Position numbers and translations under genes: made by a program
Shown: positions 12,835 to 22,240 of the stretch, piece by piece
How the letters are laid out: each line of letters begins with the position of its first letter
Position numbering within the stretch: position 1 is the first letter of the stretch
Notes under the pieces: model-generated
What the model was told of the DNA's origin: nothing
What the model saw: only the letters and a program-made list of their open reading frames with translations
Database searches by the model: none
Source: Schistocerca nitens
Taxonomy: Eukaryota > Arthropoda > Insecta > Orthoptera > Acrididae
Assembly (NCBI RefSeq): GCF_023898315.1
Contig: NC_064623.1
Span: 21,411,640 to 21,475,639, forward strand
Length of the DNA: 64,000 nucleotides
Direction of reading: 5' to 3'

Positions 12835-13095
12835 GTGTGTGCTGATATGAAACTCTCTGGCAGATTATAACTGTGTGCTGGTCCAAGACTTGAACTGAGG
12901 AACTTCACCTTTCACGCGCAAGTGCTCTTCCGACTGAGCTACCCGAGTACAACTCATGACCCATCCTCACATCTTCTTCCTTCTAAGTGTACTAGTCTTG
13001 CAAGTTTCTCATCAGAGCTTCTGCGAAATTTGGAAGGTAGTAGATGAGGTACTGGCGGAAGTAAAGCTATGAGTACAGGTCCTGAGTCGTGTTTG
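12829..13095 (-). repeat. tRNA-like dispersed repeat, right part, with an inverted tail
   Basis: 12829-12960 repeats the core seen at 2460-2575 ('gctgatatgaaactctctgg', a tRNA-like block on the minus strand). From about 12990 to 13090 the sequence matches the downstream half of the same repeat in the opposite direction ('ggaaggtagtagatgaggta', the complement of the 'tacctcatct...ccttcca' seen in the forward copies). The unit therefore folds back on itself here. Confidence 0.65.
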
Positions 13096-13209
13096 TTTTT
13101 GATACCAGGACTGATTAATATTTCAGTCCATAGGTCGTGACTAGGACAAATGTTTCATAGTTTCTTTTCTTCACCAGTCAATTTTACTAGAAAATGAGTT
13201 TACAAATAA

Positions 13210-13536
13210 ATTGAAAGAAAAACAGCCCTCAGTCACTATTTTTAACAAATTAACCTGGTTTCACACTGCTAGGAGTGTCTTCTTCAGAATTTAAAACAAA
13301 GAATGGTCTATATTCTATAATGTGGTCACAGAATAATGATTAAAAATGTATGATAGGGTATAAGTAAGGAATCATTGTAAAAGACTGACAGTACTTATGT
13401 CATTTATAAAATAATAAATATGCCGAAAGAGTATTAGTCACAAAGATATTTAAGATAAAGCAAACTGTGATGCTGAGCCACTAAGGGCTGCTCGTTACTG
13501 TTAAGAACAGTGACCGAGGGCTGTTTTTCTTTCAAT
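13210..13536. mobile_element. Small inverted-repeat element (MITE-like), 327 bp
   Basis: 13210-13245 and 13501-13536 are inverted copies of a ~36-bp sequence with about three mismatches; the left arm begins ATTGAAAGAAAAACAGCCCT. The interior has no coding capacity. Near the left arm the minus strand of about 13252-13293 contains CTGAAGA, a hairpin (ACACT/AGTGT) and GAAAC, resembling the hairpin motif in the PLE tails. A short direct repeat, TGAGTTTACAAAT, lies outside on both sides (about 13196 and 13582), but too far from the right arm to be an obvious target duplication. Confidence 0.6.
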
Positions 13537-13855
13537 TGAAACTATTCACTGTCTCTGAATGTGCAGCCATGTACAAAATTTTGAGTTTACAAATGTTATT
13601 GCATTCATAAAAGTGGCCTCACTTTAACAGCATTTTCAAACTGTATGTTTTGAAAAGAACCGTTGTAAAATTTAATCACCTAAATGAGAATGTGTGAAAA
13701 TGTTAGTATTAAAAATGACAATGCAATTAAAATGTTAATTAGAATTATTCTGGGTTGATTGATTGATTGACTGATTGATTGTATTTTTTTTTGCATGGAG
13801 ACACCAACTGGTGTCTTTTGCAAACGTCATAGCATTTTTTTACAAGTTTAGTACA

Positions 13856-13859
<4 letters not shown>

Positions 13860-13926
<67 letters not shown>
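13860..13926. repeat. (TA)n microsatellite
   Basis: About 67 bp of alternating TA lies in the 3' UTR of the minus-strand LINE. Confidence 0.95.
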
Positions 13927-13929
<3 letters not shown>

Positions 13930-13947
13930 ATTTAGTTTAGTTTACTA

Positions 13948-16926
13948 TTAATATTCACTTAAAGAGTATAAACATTTGTCAATCAAGAAATGTTTCAGTT
14001 TCACTTTGAATAAGTTCCCTTTGTGGCACCTTATAGAGCTCGGTAATCTGTTGTACCATATTTGACCACTAATGCATGGACTATGGTCTGTTGTTTTTAA
14101 TTTTGTTCTTTGTCTGTAGTAGCAGTCTTTATTTCTTGTATTATAGGCATGCATATCAGAGCACTTTGTTTCTTTGTTTTGATGTGTCACAAAAAATATA
14201 ATTAATTTGTAAAGATACAGTGAGTAGACTGTGAGGTATTTATGATGAACAAAGATTTCCCTGCATGAATCTCTATACCCTAATCCATGGATAACTCTGA
14301 TTGCTCTTTTCTGTAGGGTTAATATTCTGTTCATATGTATGTCGGCAGCACAACCCCATATCTCTATCCCGTAATTAATCTGTGGAAAAATGGTTCCATA
14401 ATAAATTGTTTTTAATGTCTGACGTGGAACTACTTTTGATAACTGGCTGATTGGATGTAATGAACAGCTGATTTTATTGCATAAAAATTTGATATGGTTT
14501 ACCCATCTTAGATTTTCATCTAGGTGAATACCTAGAAATCTGCAGCCTTCTGTGTCCACTACTTCAATTCCACCTATGTTACTGATAGAGGTTTGGTGTG
14601 AGTTTGTAAGTTTAAATGGCAATAACTGAGATTTACTGATATTAACTTTCAAACCTTGATCTTGGAAATAAGTAGTTATTTGCTGTAGTCCCTCAGTGGC
14701 TACCAACGTTAACTCATCATTTTGTTTACCAAGAAATAACAGTGAGGTATCGTCTGCATAGGTTACCAATTGGGAGTTGAAAGGTTGCTCTATATCATTT
14801 ATGTACACTAGGAAAAGGAAAGGGCCCAAAATTGAGCCTTGGGGTACACCTTGTGTGACTGTCTCATATTTGGACTGGAAATTAATGATCTGATTATTGA
14901 TTTTGTAAGTCAGCATTGTACACTGCATGCGGTTAAATAAATATGTAGCCAGCAATTGCGTGGATGCAGCATTTACATTGTATGACTCAAGTTTACTTAA
15001 AAGTAACTCATGGTTTACCGAGTCAAAGGCTTTAGTAAGGTCTAGAAATATGCCAGCTGTTTGCATTCCTTGATCAAGGGCACCATACGTTTTGTGAAGA
15101 AATTCCGTAATTGCTGTGATAGTACTATGATCTTTTCGGAATCCATGTTGTGTCTCTGTTAGGAACTTATTTTTCAAGAAATAGTCACTAAGTTGTGTCA
15201 GCAGCACAACTTCAAATACTTTGCTGAAGACAGGTATTAATGATATGGGCCTGAAATTTGAAACCTCTTCCTTGGATCCTTTTTTATGCACTGGTTTAAC
15301 TGTGCTCCATTTCAATACATTTGGAAATGTATGTTCTCTGATACTGCAGTTTACCAGGTGGGTGATTATTTTAACTAATTCCTTATTACATTTTTTAATC
15401 ACGATACTACTCAAACCATCCCATCCAGATGAGAACTTATTCTTTAGGTTATTTATTATCCTGCCTATTTCTTCTTCACTTACTTGTTTGAATTCAAAAG
15501 GCGGCTCTTCAAAGGGGCAGAGCTTTACCTCACTACTCACAACTGTGTTATTAATTGGACTAACAGCTGCAGATATAAAGTATTTATTGAAAACATTGCA
15601 GACTTTATTAGGATCTTTAATTGTGTTTCCTTCATGTCTTATAATTAAAATTTCAGTTTCTGGCTTCGGTGTGGCTTTGCGAAATTGATTTACAATTCTC
15701 CATGAGGTCTTGGCTATATTGTCTGATTGAGCTATTTCACTGCTGTATATCTGTTTTCTTAGATTTGAAAGCTCTTTCTTAAAGATTTTCTTGGCTTCGT
15801 TGTACTTGGCCTTAAAAACCTGCAGGTTTGTTGACTTGTGTAACACATCCAGGTCCTGGATGTTTTGCCTGAGTTTTATCATATTTGCTGGAAGTATCAG
15901 TCTGTTGGTTTTTGCACTTTGGTTATGGGTGAACACTCTTTGTATTTTCTTAACAGGGCAGCATCTGTCAAAGTGTCTTAGCATAGTATCATAGAATTTG
16001 GCCCATTTGTTTTCAGATCCTTCAGTCTGGTAAACCAGATCCCAGTCCTCTATAGCTAATTTATTTCTTAAGGCAAGGATGTTACCCTCTTTTAGGATTC
16101 TTTTATTTTCGATAACTTTTGTCATTTTTGGGATGCTTGTGTTTACATACTCTACAAACTGGCATTTGTGGTCAGAGTAGTGAAAATCCATATTCCAGCA
16201 CCTAACACTGTCTTTAATATGTTTACATAGTATAACGTAATCAATTCTGCTAGATGTGGACTTTGTTACCCTGGTATCACTATTTACTACATTTACGAGA
16301 TTATATGAGTTAAGAGTATCTATTAACCTCATATTACACAAACTGGAAGATTTTGCCTCAATATTCAGATCACCAAGTATAGTTAGGTCCCTGGGACCAC
16401 AACGTCCCACTACTCTACTAAATATGTCTATGAAGCTAACTACATCAGCCTTTGGTGGATGGTAAATCCCAATAACTTTATGTTTTCTCATAACCTCTCT
16501 ACACTCTTTGGTGTGGACTTCAATGCCTGTCACTTCAATCAAGCCTTCTTTGTTGTACTGGTCTAGATAGTTTATTTTCTTGTACTCGAGATTCTCACTA
16601 ATGTAAACTGCCACACCACCACCCTTATGTTGCTGTCTACAATAACTATTTGCTAAGGAGTAGCCCTCTAGTTTACAGTAAATAATTTCATCAGATTTTA
16701 ATCCATGCTCAGTTGACACTACTATATGAGGTGACTGTTCACTTACAAAAACCTGTAATATATTAAGCTTATTTCTAAGGTACTGTATGTTTAGGTGCAT
16801 GAGCCTTAGTGGTATTTTTAACTGGTCACTCTGATTATCTTCCTTTAAAATGCACTGAGTTGGTTCACTTACATAAGTTCTGGATCCCGGCACTAAAAGT
16901 GTTCCTGTTCTTTGGCGATCTTGCAT
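13948..16926 (-). CDS. LINE endonuclease-reverse transcriptase, uninterrupted 992 codons
   Basis: This is the only full-length open TE protein in the window. The N-terminal AP-type endonuclease spans about residues 40-260: Asn46 in LMHLNIQ, Glu73 in VSTEHG, GGGVAVYI, GDLN at 185-188 and SDH at 251-253 are all present. The reverse transcriptase spans about 490-780: NFRPISLIPVFSK, HGFRKDHST, FLDLTKAFDSV at 627, GVPQGSILGPFLFLVYIND at 693-711 and the YADD box at 723-726. The C-terminal HAYNTRNK and WYNRLPSSI blocks are typical of Jockey/CR1-superfamily LINEs. The family makes RNA-copied insertions by target-primed reverse transcription. I took the first Met of the frame; the true start is uncertain. 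All key residues being intact points to recent activity, but an ORF1 was not found. Confidence 0.85.
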   Translation of the reverse strand: MQDRQRTGTLLVPGSRTYVSEPTQCILKEDNQSDQLKIPLRLMHLNIQYLRNKLNILQVFVSEQSPHIVVSTEHGLKSDEIIYCKLEGYSLANSYCRQQHKGGGVAVYISENLEYKKINYLDQYNKEGLIEVTGIEVHTKECREVMRKHKVIGIYHPPKADVVSFIDIFSRVVGRCGPRDLTILGDLNIEAKSSSLCNMRLIDTLNSYNLVNVVNSDTRVTKSTSSRIDYVILCKHIKDSVRCWNMDFHYSDHKCQFVEYVNTSIPKMTKVIENKRILKEGNILALRNKLAIEDWDLVYQTEGSENKWAKFYDTMLRHFDRCCPVKKIQRVFTHNQSAKTNRLILPANMIKLRQNIQDLDVLHKSTNLQVFKAKYNEAKKIFKKELSNLRKQIYSSEIAQSDNIAKTSWRIVNQFRKATPKPETEILIIRHEGNTIKDPNKVCNVFNKYFISAAVSPINNTVVSSEVKLCPFEEPPFEFKQVSEEEIGRIINNLKNKFSSGWDGLSSIVIKKCNKELVKIITHLVNCSIREHTFPNVLKWSTVKPVHKKGSKEEVSNFRPISLIPVFSKVFEVVLLTQLSDYFLKNKFLTETQHGFRKDHSTITAITEFLHKTYGALDQGMQTAGIFLDLTKAFDSVNHELLLSKLESYNVNAASTQLLATYLFNRMQCTMLTYKINNQIINFQSKYETVTQGVPQGSILGPFLFLVYINDIEQPFNSQLVTYADDTSLLFLGKQNDELTLVATEGLQQITTYFQDQGLKVNISKSQLLPFKLTNSHQTSISNIGGIEVVDTEGCRFLGIHLDENLRWVNHIKFLCNKISCSLHPISQLSKVVPRQTLKTIYYGTIFPQINYGIEIWGCAADIHMNRILTLQKRAIRVIHGLGYRDSCREIFVHHKYLTVYSLYLYKLIIFFVTHQNKETKCSDMHAYNTRNKDCYYRQRTKLKTTDHSPCISGQIWYNRLPSSIRCHKGNLFKVKLKHFLIDKCLYSLSEY

Positions 16927-16990
16927 TTCTTGATTGTTTCAGAAAGGTATTTCATTAATTTATGTACTAAAAATGTGCCTCTACTGGGAT

Positions 16991-17578
16991 TCTGTTTGCA
17001 TAAAACAGATTAATAACCTTTGTAAAGCTGTACTTTGTATCTGAACTCTTGCAGAACTGTAAATGTTAACTGAAAGTCTGTTTTCTCAGTCATTTTAATA
17101 ATGGGATAAAAATGAAACTATTGTAATGGATAAATAACTAGAAGTCTAAGACTGTGCACTCGTGTTTGCATGTTTGAAGTAAGTGCCAGTCAGAGCTGAT
17201 GAAGTATTGTGAAAAAAAAAAAAAAAAACAGTCTTCAGTAGTTACTGGAGTCCATGAATGAGATACTACACTTATGAATACTCAGTTTATGTTACCTGTA
17301 GCAATGCAAGTATAATAATCATATCAGCAACAAAGGAATCAGAAGTTAAGTAACAACATCATAACTAAAGACATTTCTAATAAAGCACTGTTTCTATTCT
17401 GTCAGAGAATTTCTGAATATGTAACAAAATTAATTGTAATAGGTACCTATTTTTAATTTGCCTACTATTTTGCTAATACTGTGTATTATTGTAACTTATC
17501 TTTGACCTGTCCAATATCAATTGTACATTTTGTGCTGTATGATACAACTGGACTAATAAAAAATCAAATCAAATCAAG
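16991..17578 (+). other. Non-coding stretch ending in a LINE-like 3' tail
   Basis: No gene was recognised. An A tract lies at 17213-17229. At about 17480-17578 the plus strand ends in 'ctaataaaaaatcaaatcaa', resembling the AATAAATCAAATCAAAT tail of the LINE relic at 5202-5218. It is likely a short 3' fragment of a related element. Confidence 0.45.
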
Positions 17579-17789
17579 CTATCCGCAACAGTTTATATCG
17601 GCAACTGCAAAAAGCTTTATGGGTTACTGTGAAGCCAATTACAAGTTCGTTTTAACATCAAGTTATCATAACATTTGTACTGCGCTGTTACAATGCCCAG
17701 GTATTCGTATTAGTTGCCTTCTTCAAATTATGGATCACTGGTACTGCAATCATAGGATACTACAATTTTGTAAAGTTCCTCTGAAAGCT

Positions 17790-18030
17790 TATCAGGCTCT
17801 GCCTGAATGTTCATTCAGCTTTTTTCAGAATACTTCATTACAGATAAATGCAGCATCTGCAAATGTTGGAGGTTTCTTGAGGTGTCTGACAGGATATTAA
17901 TATAAAAGTACAATACGGACAGCAAATGCCTCGACACACTTCCCTTGAACATACCTGAACTTTCTTCTACATCTGTCAATGACTCTCCATCCAAGATAAC
18001 ATGCTGTGTCCTCCCTACCAACAAATCTTC
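17790..18030 (-). pseudogene. LINE reverse transcriptase fragment
   Basis: The minus-strand frame 18024-17815 begins RTQHVILDGE, close to RTQHVILNGE in the LINE at 37.7-40.2 kb. It continues with SGMFKGSVSRHLLSVLYFYI, a decayed version of the SGVPQGSVMGPLLFTIYI block. It is a short, dead scrap abutting the left end of the Penelope-like element. Confidence 0.7.
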
Positions 18031-18063
18031 AATTCAGTCTCAAATTTCAATGAAAGTAATCCA

Positions 18064-18377
18064 TGACTGAAACTGTAACATAACTGGATATATGAAAAAT
18101 CTACTCACCAGGTGGTGGCAGGACAAAACACTTATAAAAGATATGGAAACATGAAAGCTTTCAGAGCCAGTGGCACCTTCTTCTGGCAGATGGGTTGAAT
18201 GGAAAGGAAGTAGAAAAGAGAATGGTGAGGTTTAGGTAATTGAGAGAGTTATGGAAAAGGCACTCGAAACCCCGGGTCAGGGGAAACTTATTGGATTGGA
18301 TGAGAAGGTAAGACTGACTGTTGGTACCAGCACTAGACGAGTTTTGAAAACCTAAGGACTCAAATGCGGAAGATAGG
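18064..18377 (-). repeat. PLE terminal repeat (pLTR-like), left copy
   Basis: On the minus strand it matches 28115-28430 read on the plus strand, so the two terminal repeats are inverted relative to each other. Shared landmarks are 'ccttctcatcc', 'cccatttcctaaacc' (here 'aattacctaaacc') and a hairpin followed by GAAAGCTT (here GAAAGCTTTC). Inverted terminal repeats are known for Penelope-like elements. Confidence 0.7.
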
Positions 18378-19026
18378 GCGATAAATAGACCTCGGATTTT
18401 AGGTAAAAACCCATTTTGTTCCTCATTAAATAAAGGCAATAAAAGTTGTACATACACGAATTACACCAATTTATTATCGAAAAAGATAGTTCTATAGCAC
18501 CTAAAAATACCTAATTTCAGATTAGTACCCAATTGTACCTAAATTTTAAATATCCAGTTACAATTTTTTTTAAGGCTAACTTTCTCTTTTGGTCTTCCAA
18601 CCTGAGAATTACACAAATATTTGATCAAAAATTGTAATTCTATAGCACTTAAAATACCTAATTTCATGTTAGAACCTGACTGTATCTAATTTTTTAAAAT
18701 TCAGTCAAATAAAATTTGTATGACTGAAACTACTCTTCTGGTCTCCCCAGCTACTTAGAAAACATTAATTGAATGATATCTGGTTTGTTTGCACGTGTGA
18801 ATGCCAATGGTGAGTCAGACAATGTCAGTATATGCCACGGTGTTCCAGCCCGCCCTGCTCCACAGAGCATTGTTACTCACTGTGAACCGTAAAAGGGGCT
18901 GGCAGGGCACGGAGGAGCCTTGTGATCTGCCTCCTGCACCTTCCAGTCCTGTCAGAACAGCCTGTTTAGAACACCTGCACTGCCTTCATTCAGTTGGTCA
19001 GCGTGCTGCTTGGATGTGGTGAAATA

Positions 19027-20448
19027 CACTCCTGGAAATGGAAAAAAGAACACATTGACACCGGTGTGTCAGACCCACCATACTTGCTCCGGACACTGCG
19101 AGAGGGCTGTACAAGCAATGATCACACGCACGGCACAGCGGACACACCAGGAACCGCGGTGTTGGCCGTCGAATGGCGCTAGCTGCGCAGCATTTGTGCA
19201 CCGCCACCGTCAGTGTCAGCCAGTTTGCCATGGCATACGGAGCTCCATCGCAGTCTTTAACACTGGTAGCATGCCGCGACAGCGTGGACGTGAACTGTAT
19301 GTGCAGTTGACGGACTTTGAGCGAGGACGTATAGTGGGCATGCGGGAGGCCGGGTGGACGTACCGCCGAATTGCTCAACACGTGGGGCGTGAGGTCTCCA
19401 CAGTACATCGATGTTGTCGCCAGTGGTCGGCGGAAGGTGCACGTGCCCGTCGACCTGGGACCGGACCGCAGCGACGCACGGATGCACGCCAAGACCGTAG
19501 GATCCTACGCAGTGCCGTAGGGGACCGCACCGCCACTTCCCAGAAAATTAGGGACACTGTTGCTCCTGGGGTATCGGCGAGGACCATTCGCAACCGTCTC
19601 CATGAAGCTGGGCTACGGTCCCGCACACCGTTAGGCCATCTTCCGCTCACGCCCCAACATCGTGCAGCCCGCCTCCAGTGGTGTCACGACAGGCGTGAAT
19701 GGAGGGACGAATGGAGACGTGTCGTCTTCAGCGATGAGAGTCGCTTCTGCCTTGGTGCCAATGATGGTCGTATGCGTGTTTGGCGCCTTGCAGGTGAGCG
19801 CCACAATCAGGACTGCATACGACCGAGGCACACAGGGCCAACACCCGGCATCATGGTGTGGGGCGCGATCTCCTACACTGGCCGTACACCACTGGTGATC
19901 GTCGAGGGGACACTGAATAGTGCACGGTACATCCAAACCGTCATCGAACCCATCGTTCTACCATTCCTAGACCGGCAAGGGAACTTGCTGTTCCAACAGG
20001 ACAATGCATGTCCGCATGTATCCCGTGCCACCCAATGTGCTCTAGAAGGTGTAAGTCAACTACCCTGGCCAGCAAGATCTCCGGATCTGTCCCCCATTGA
20101 GCATGTTTGGGACTGGATGAAGCGTCATCTCACGCGGTCTGCACGTCCAGCACGAACGCTGGTCCAACTGAGGTGCCAGGTGGAAATGACATGGTAAGCC
20201 GTTCCACAGGACTACATCCAGCATCTCTACGATCGTCTCCATGGGAGAATAGCAGCCTGCATTGCTGCGAAAGGTGGATATACACTGTACTAGTGCCGAC
20301 ATTGTGCATGCTCTGTTGCCTGTGTCTATGTGCCTGTGGTTCTGTCAGTGTGATCATGTGATGTATCTGACCCCAGGAATGTGTCAATAAAGTTTCCCCT
20401 TCCTGGGACAATGAATTCACAGTGTTCTTATTTCAATTTCCGGGAGTG
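19027..20448 (+). mobile_element. Tc1-like transposon, complete with inverted ends
   Basis: The ends are inverted copies of about 28 bp: CACTCCTGGAAATGGAAAAA at 19027-19046 and, at the right, the complement ending TTTCCGGGAGTG at 20448. Both are flanked by TA (19025-19026 and 20449-20450), the target of Tc1/mariner elements. Length is 1,422 bp. It sits inside the hAT-like element and is thus younger than it. Confidence 0.9.
19271..20293 (+). pseudogene. Tc1-family transposase with one premature stop
   Basis: The ATG at 19271 (MPRQRGRELYV) fits the start of the family better than the upstream in-frame ATG at 19010, which lies outside the element. Residues 1-110 form the helix-turn-helix DNA-binding part (DFERGRIVGMREAGWTYRRI; RTDARQDRRILRSAV). 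The DDE domain has FSDESRF (first Asp), FQQDNACPHVSR (second Asp, codon 20000-20002) and WPARSPDLSPIEHVW (Glu, codon 20099-20101). TAA at 20195-20197 stops it after residue 308. The same frame then continues about 32 codons, ending with the family-like IAAKGGYTLY and TAG at 20291-20293. The protein would cut the inverted ends and reinsert at TA. All three catalytic residues precede the stop, so only the C-terminus is lost. Confidence 0.85.
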
Positions 20449-20485
20449 TATTTTACAGTGACAGTGTATTTGTAGAAAGTAAAGC

Positions 20486-22060
20486 ATGCCAAAAGTAGCC
20501 AGCTACAAATCATCTCTGATTTGTCAGTGGTTTTCCTGATTTCTCTACAGACAGAAGAGTTATTCACTGCAATGTGTGCAACACAGATCTAAATAAAATG
20601 TTAACCTTTTATCTGCTACGCCCACTCCCGAGTTAACTAGCACCAGACACATGTGAATGCAAAAATATTGTTTATAAACCCTTAAAGTAGGTTAATTTTG
20701 CTAAGTAGATCTCGTATGTGAATTCTTCCACAAAGTATTTCTCATTTATTTTTGTTTTTAGGTATGTTCTGAACAGAGGTCACATTTAAGTTAGCATGTT
20801 GCAGGGATTAAACACCAGGCAAATTTAAAAAATAAACTTGAAACAAACATTTGTAACTAAACCAAATGCAACAAACAAAAACAAATTCATCTTGACCTGT
20901 GTCGAGCCATTGTTGCAGCAAACATACCATTCAATGCAGTTAAAAATAGCCATTTCAGAAGTTTTCTAGAGAAATACTGTCACCGCAGCATTCCATCAGA
21001 TTCCACGCTGAGAAAGAACTATTTAATACTTTATATGAAAATATATTGAGCAGGATAAGAAAAGATACAGGCAATTCATATATTTGGATCTCTGTCGATG
21101 AGACAACTGACAGACAAGGTTGATACATGGCTAATTTGATTGTTGTATAGTTAGATCCTGACACTCATTCTGTTCTCATATGATCTGCGGCAAGGAGCTA
21201 AAAAAGACTAAACAGGAAACAATTGCTCACTTTGTTAATAAATCCCTCAAATTTCTTTTCCCCAACAGTCTGCAAGTACTTCATTTTCATCCAATCTCCA
21301 CTGACACAGCCACATACATGATTGCTGCTGTTGAAAGTATGAGGAAGGTGTTCGGATTGGTCGCACCAATAAGCACACCCATTTAGCAGTAGTTCATTTA
21401 CTAACCTTAACACATAAAAGGATCACAAAGAACTGACTTGAACATGGTGGAACAGCCAAAGATAAGTCTTAGAGTCCAAAGATGAATGCATATCGATGTT
21501 GGTGTTGATTTCATTGGTGCCACAAGTATTTTACCCAGCATTGCTCTATATCATACGTCTTGCCCATGCCATGAATCAAGTAGCTGAGACAATATGTCTC
21601 AACTTTCCACACGTAAATAAGACAGTTTCAACCATCAAAAAGGTTTTTATTAAAGCACCTATACCAGAATCCAGTTATTTCGAAAGGAACTTCCCGACAT
21701 ACCACTTCCACCAGAACCCATAATTACTCGCTGGTGCACGTGGCTAGAGGCCGTGAAGTATTACAGTGAGTATTTAGAAGACATTAAGGACATTGTTCTT
21801 AAATTGTAGAAGTGACAGAAAAAACCAACTTGGTCCCAGATTCTACTGAGAAACTAAAGTCAGTGCTAAAAAAAAAAAAAAAATCATAGGTGTGTGGTCC
21901 CATTGCACTTAATACCATCATTTAAATATCCTACGGTGACATTTGTTGATTTGGAATGATCATTCTCAGCATGTAAGATGCTATTAACAGACAGGAGATG
22001 CAGTTTCTCAACAGAAAATCAGGAGAAAGTGTTAGTTATTTATTGTGACTGTAATTATGG
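20486..22060 (+). pseudogene. hAT-like transposase, decayed
   Basis: The reading frame starts near 20486 (MPKVASYKSS...). It has a zinc-finger-like segment VIHCNVCNTDLN, then DLCRAIVAANIPFNAVKNSHF and SIPSDSTLRKNYL near 20890-21030, then ISVDETTDRQG near 21090, where hAT-family proteins have the first catalytic Asp region. At 21496-21723 it has AHAMNQVAETICLNFPHVNK and IKKVFIKAPIP. Near 21960-22030 it has AYKMLLTDRRCSF in shifted frames, the hAT C-terminal dimerisation block. There are many stops and frame breaks, so it is non-functional. The match to a hAT branch with a BED/TTF-like finger is from memory of the family. Confidence 0.7.
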
Positions 22061-22240
22061 ACATGGACAATAATATAATGTAGATTTTTGCCAATCTATT
22101 TGTCTTTCTTGATAGTAAAATATCAGATTTTGGTCACCTATTTTCTAATTTTTATAACCTATTTTTGTAAGTGATAGAACCTATTTGAGGAATCTAATTT
22201 AAGATCTTTAGAACTTAAAAGTCCGAGGTCTAGTGATAAG

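Larger units (their letters stand above)
13752..16990 (-). mobile_element. LINE with an open reverse transcriptase ORF; 5' end uncertain
   Basis: The 3' end on the minus strand lies at about 13752-13785 with (CAAT)n, the same kind of short-repeat tail seen on other non-LTR elements. A (TA)n run sits in its 3' UTR. The coding region is 13948-16926. No first ORF is visible upstream, so the copy is probably 5'-truncated, or its 5' end lies somewhere between 16930 and 17200. Confidence 0.75.
18386..22232 (+). mobile_element. hAT-like DNA transposon inserted in the PLE, itself holding a Tc1 element
   Basis: The ends are short inverted repeats: TAGACCTCGGATTTTAGG at 18386-18403 and, at 22215-22232, the near complement ending CCGAGGTCTA. 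Flanking octamers GCGATAAA (18378-18385) and GTGATAAG (22233-22240) agree at 6 of 8 positions, the size of a hAT target duplication after some decay. PLE sequence continues on both sides. The interior carries a decayed transposase (20486-22060) and, at 19027-20448, a Tc1-like element. Without that insertion the transposon would be about 2.42 kb, normal for an autonomous hAT. Confidence 0.8.

Noticed and set aside
19010-19270. Upstream in-frame extension of the Tc1 transposase
   Set aside because: It begins before the left inverted end and has no family similarity; the start at 19271 fits.
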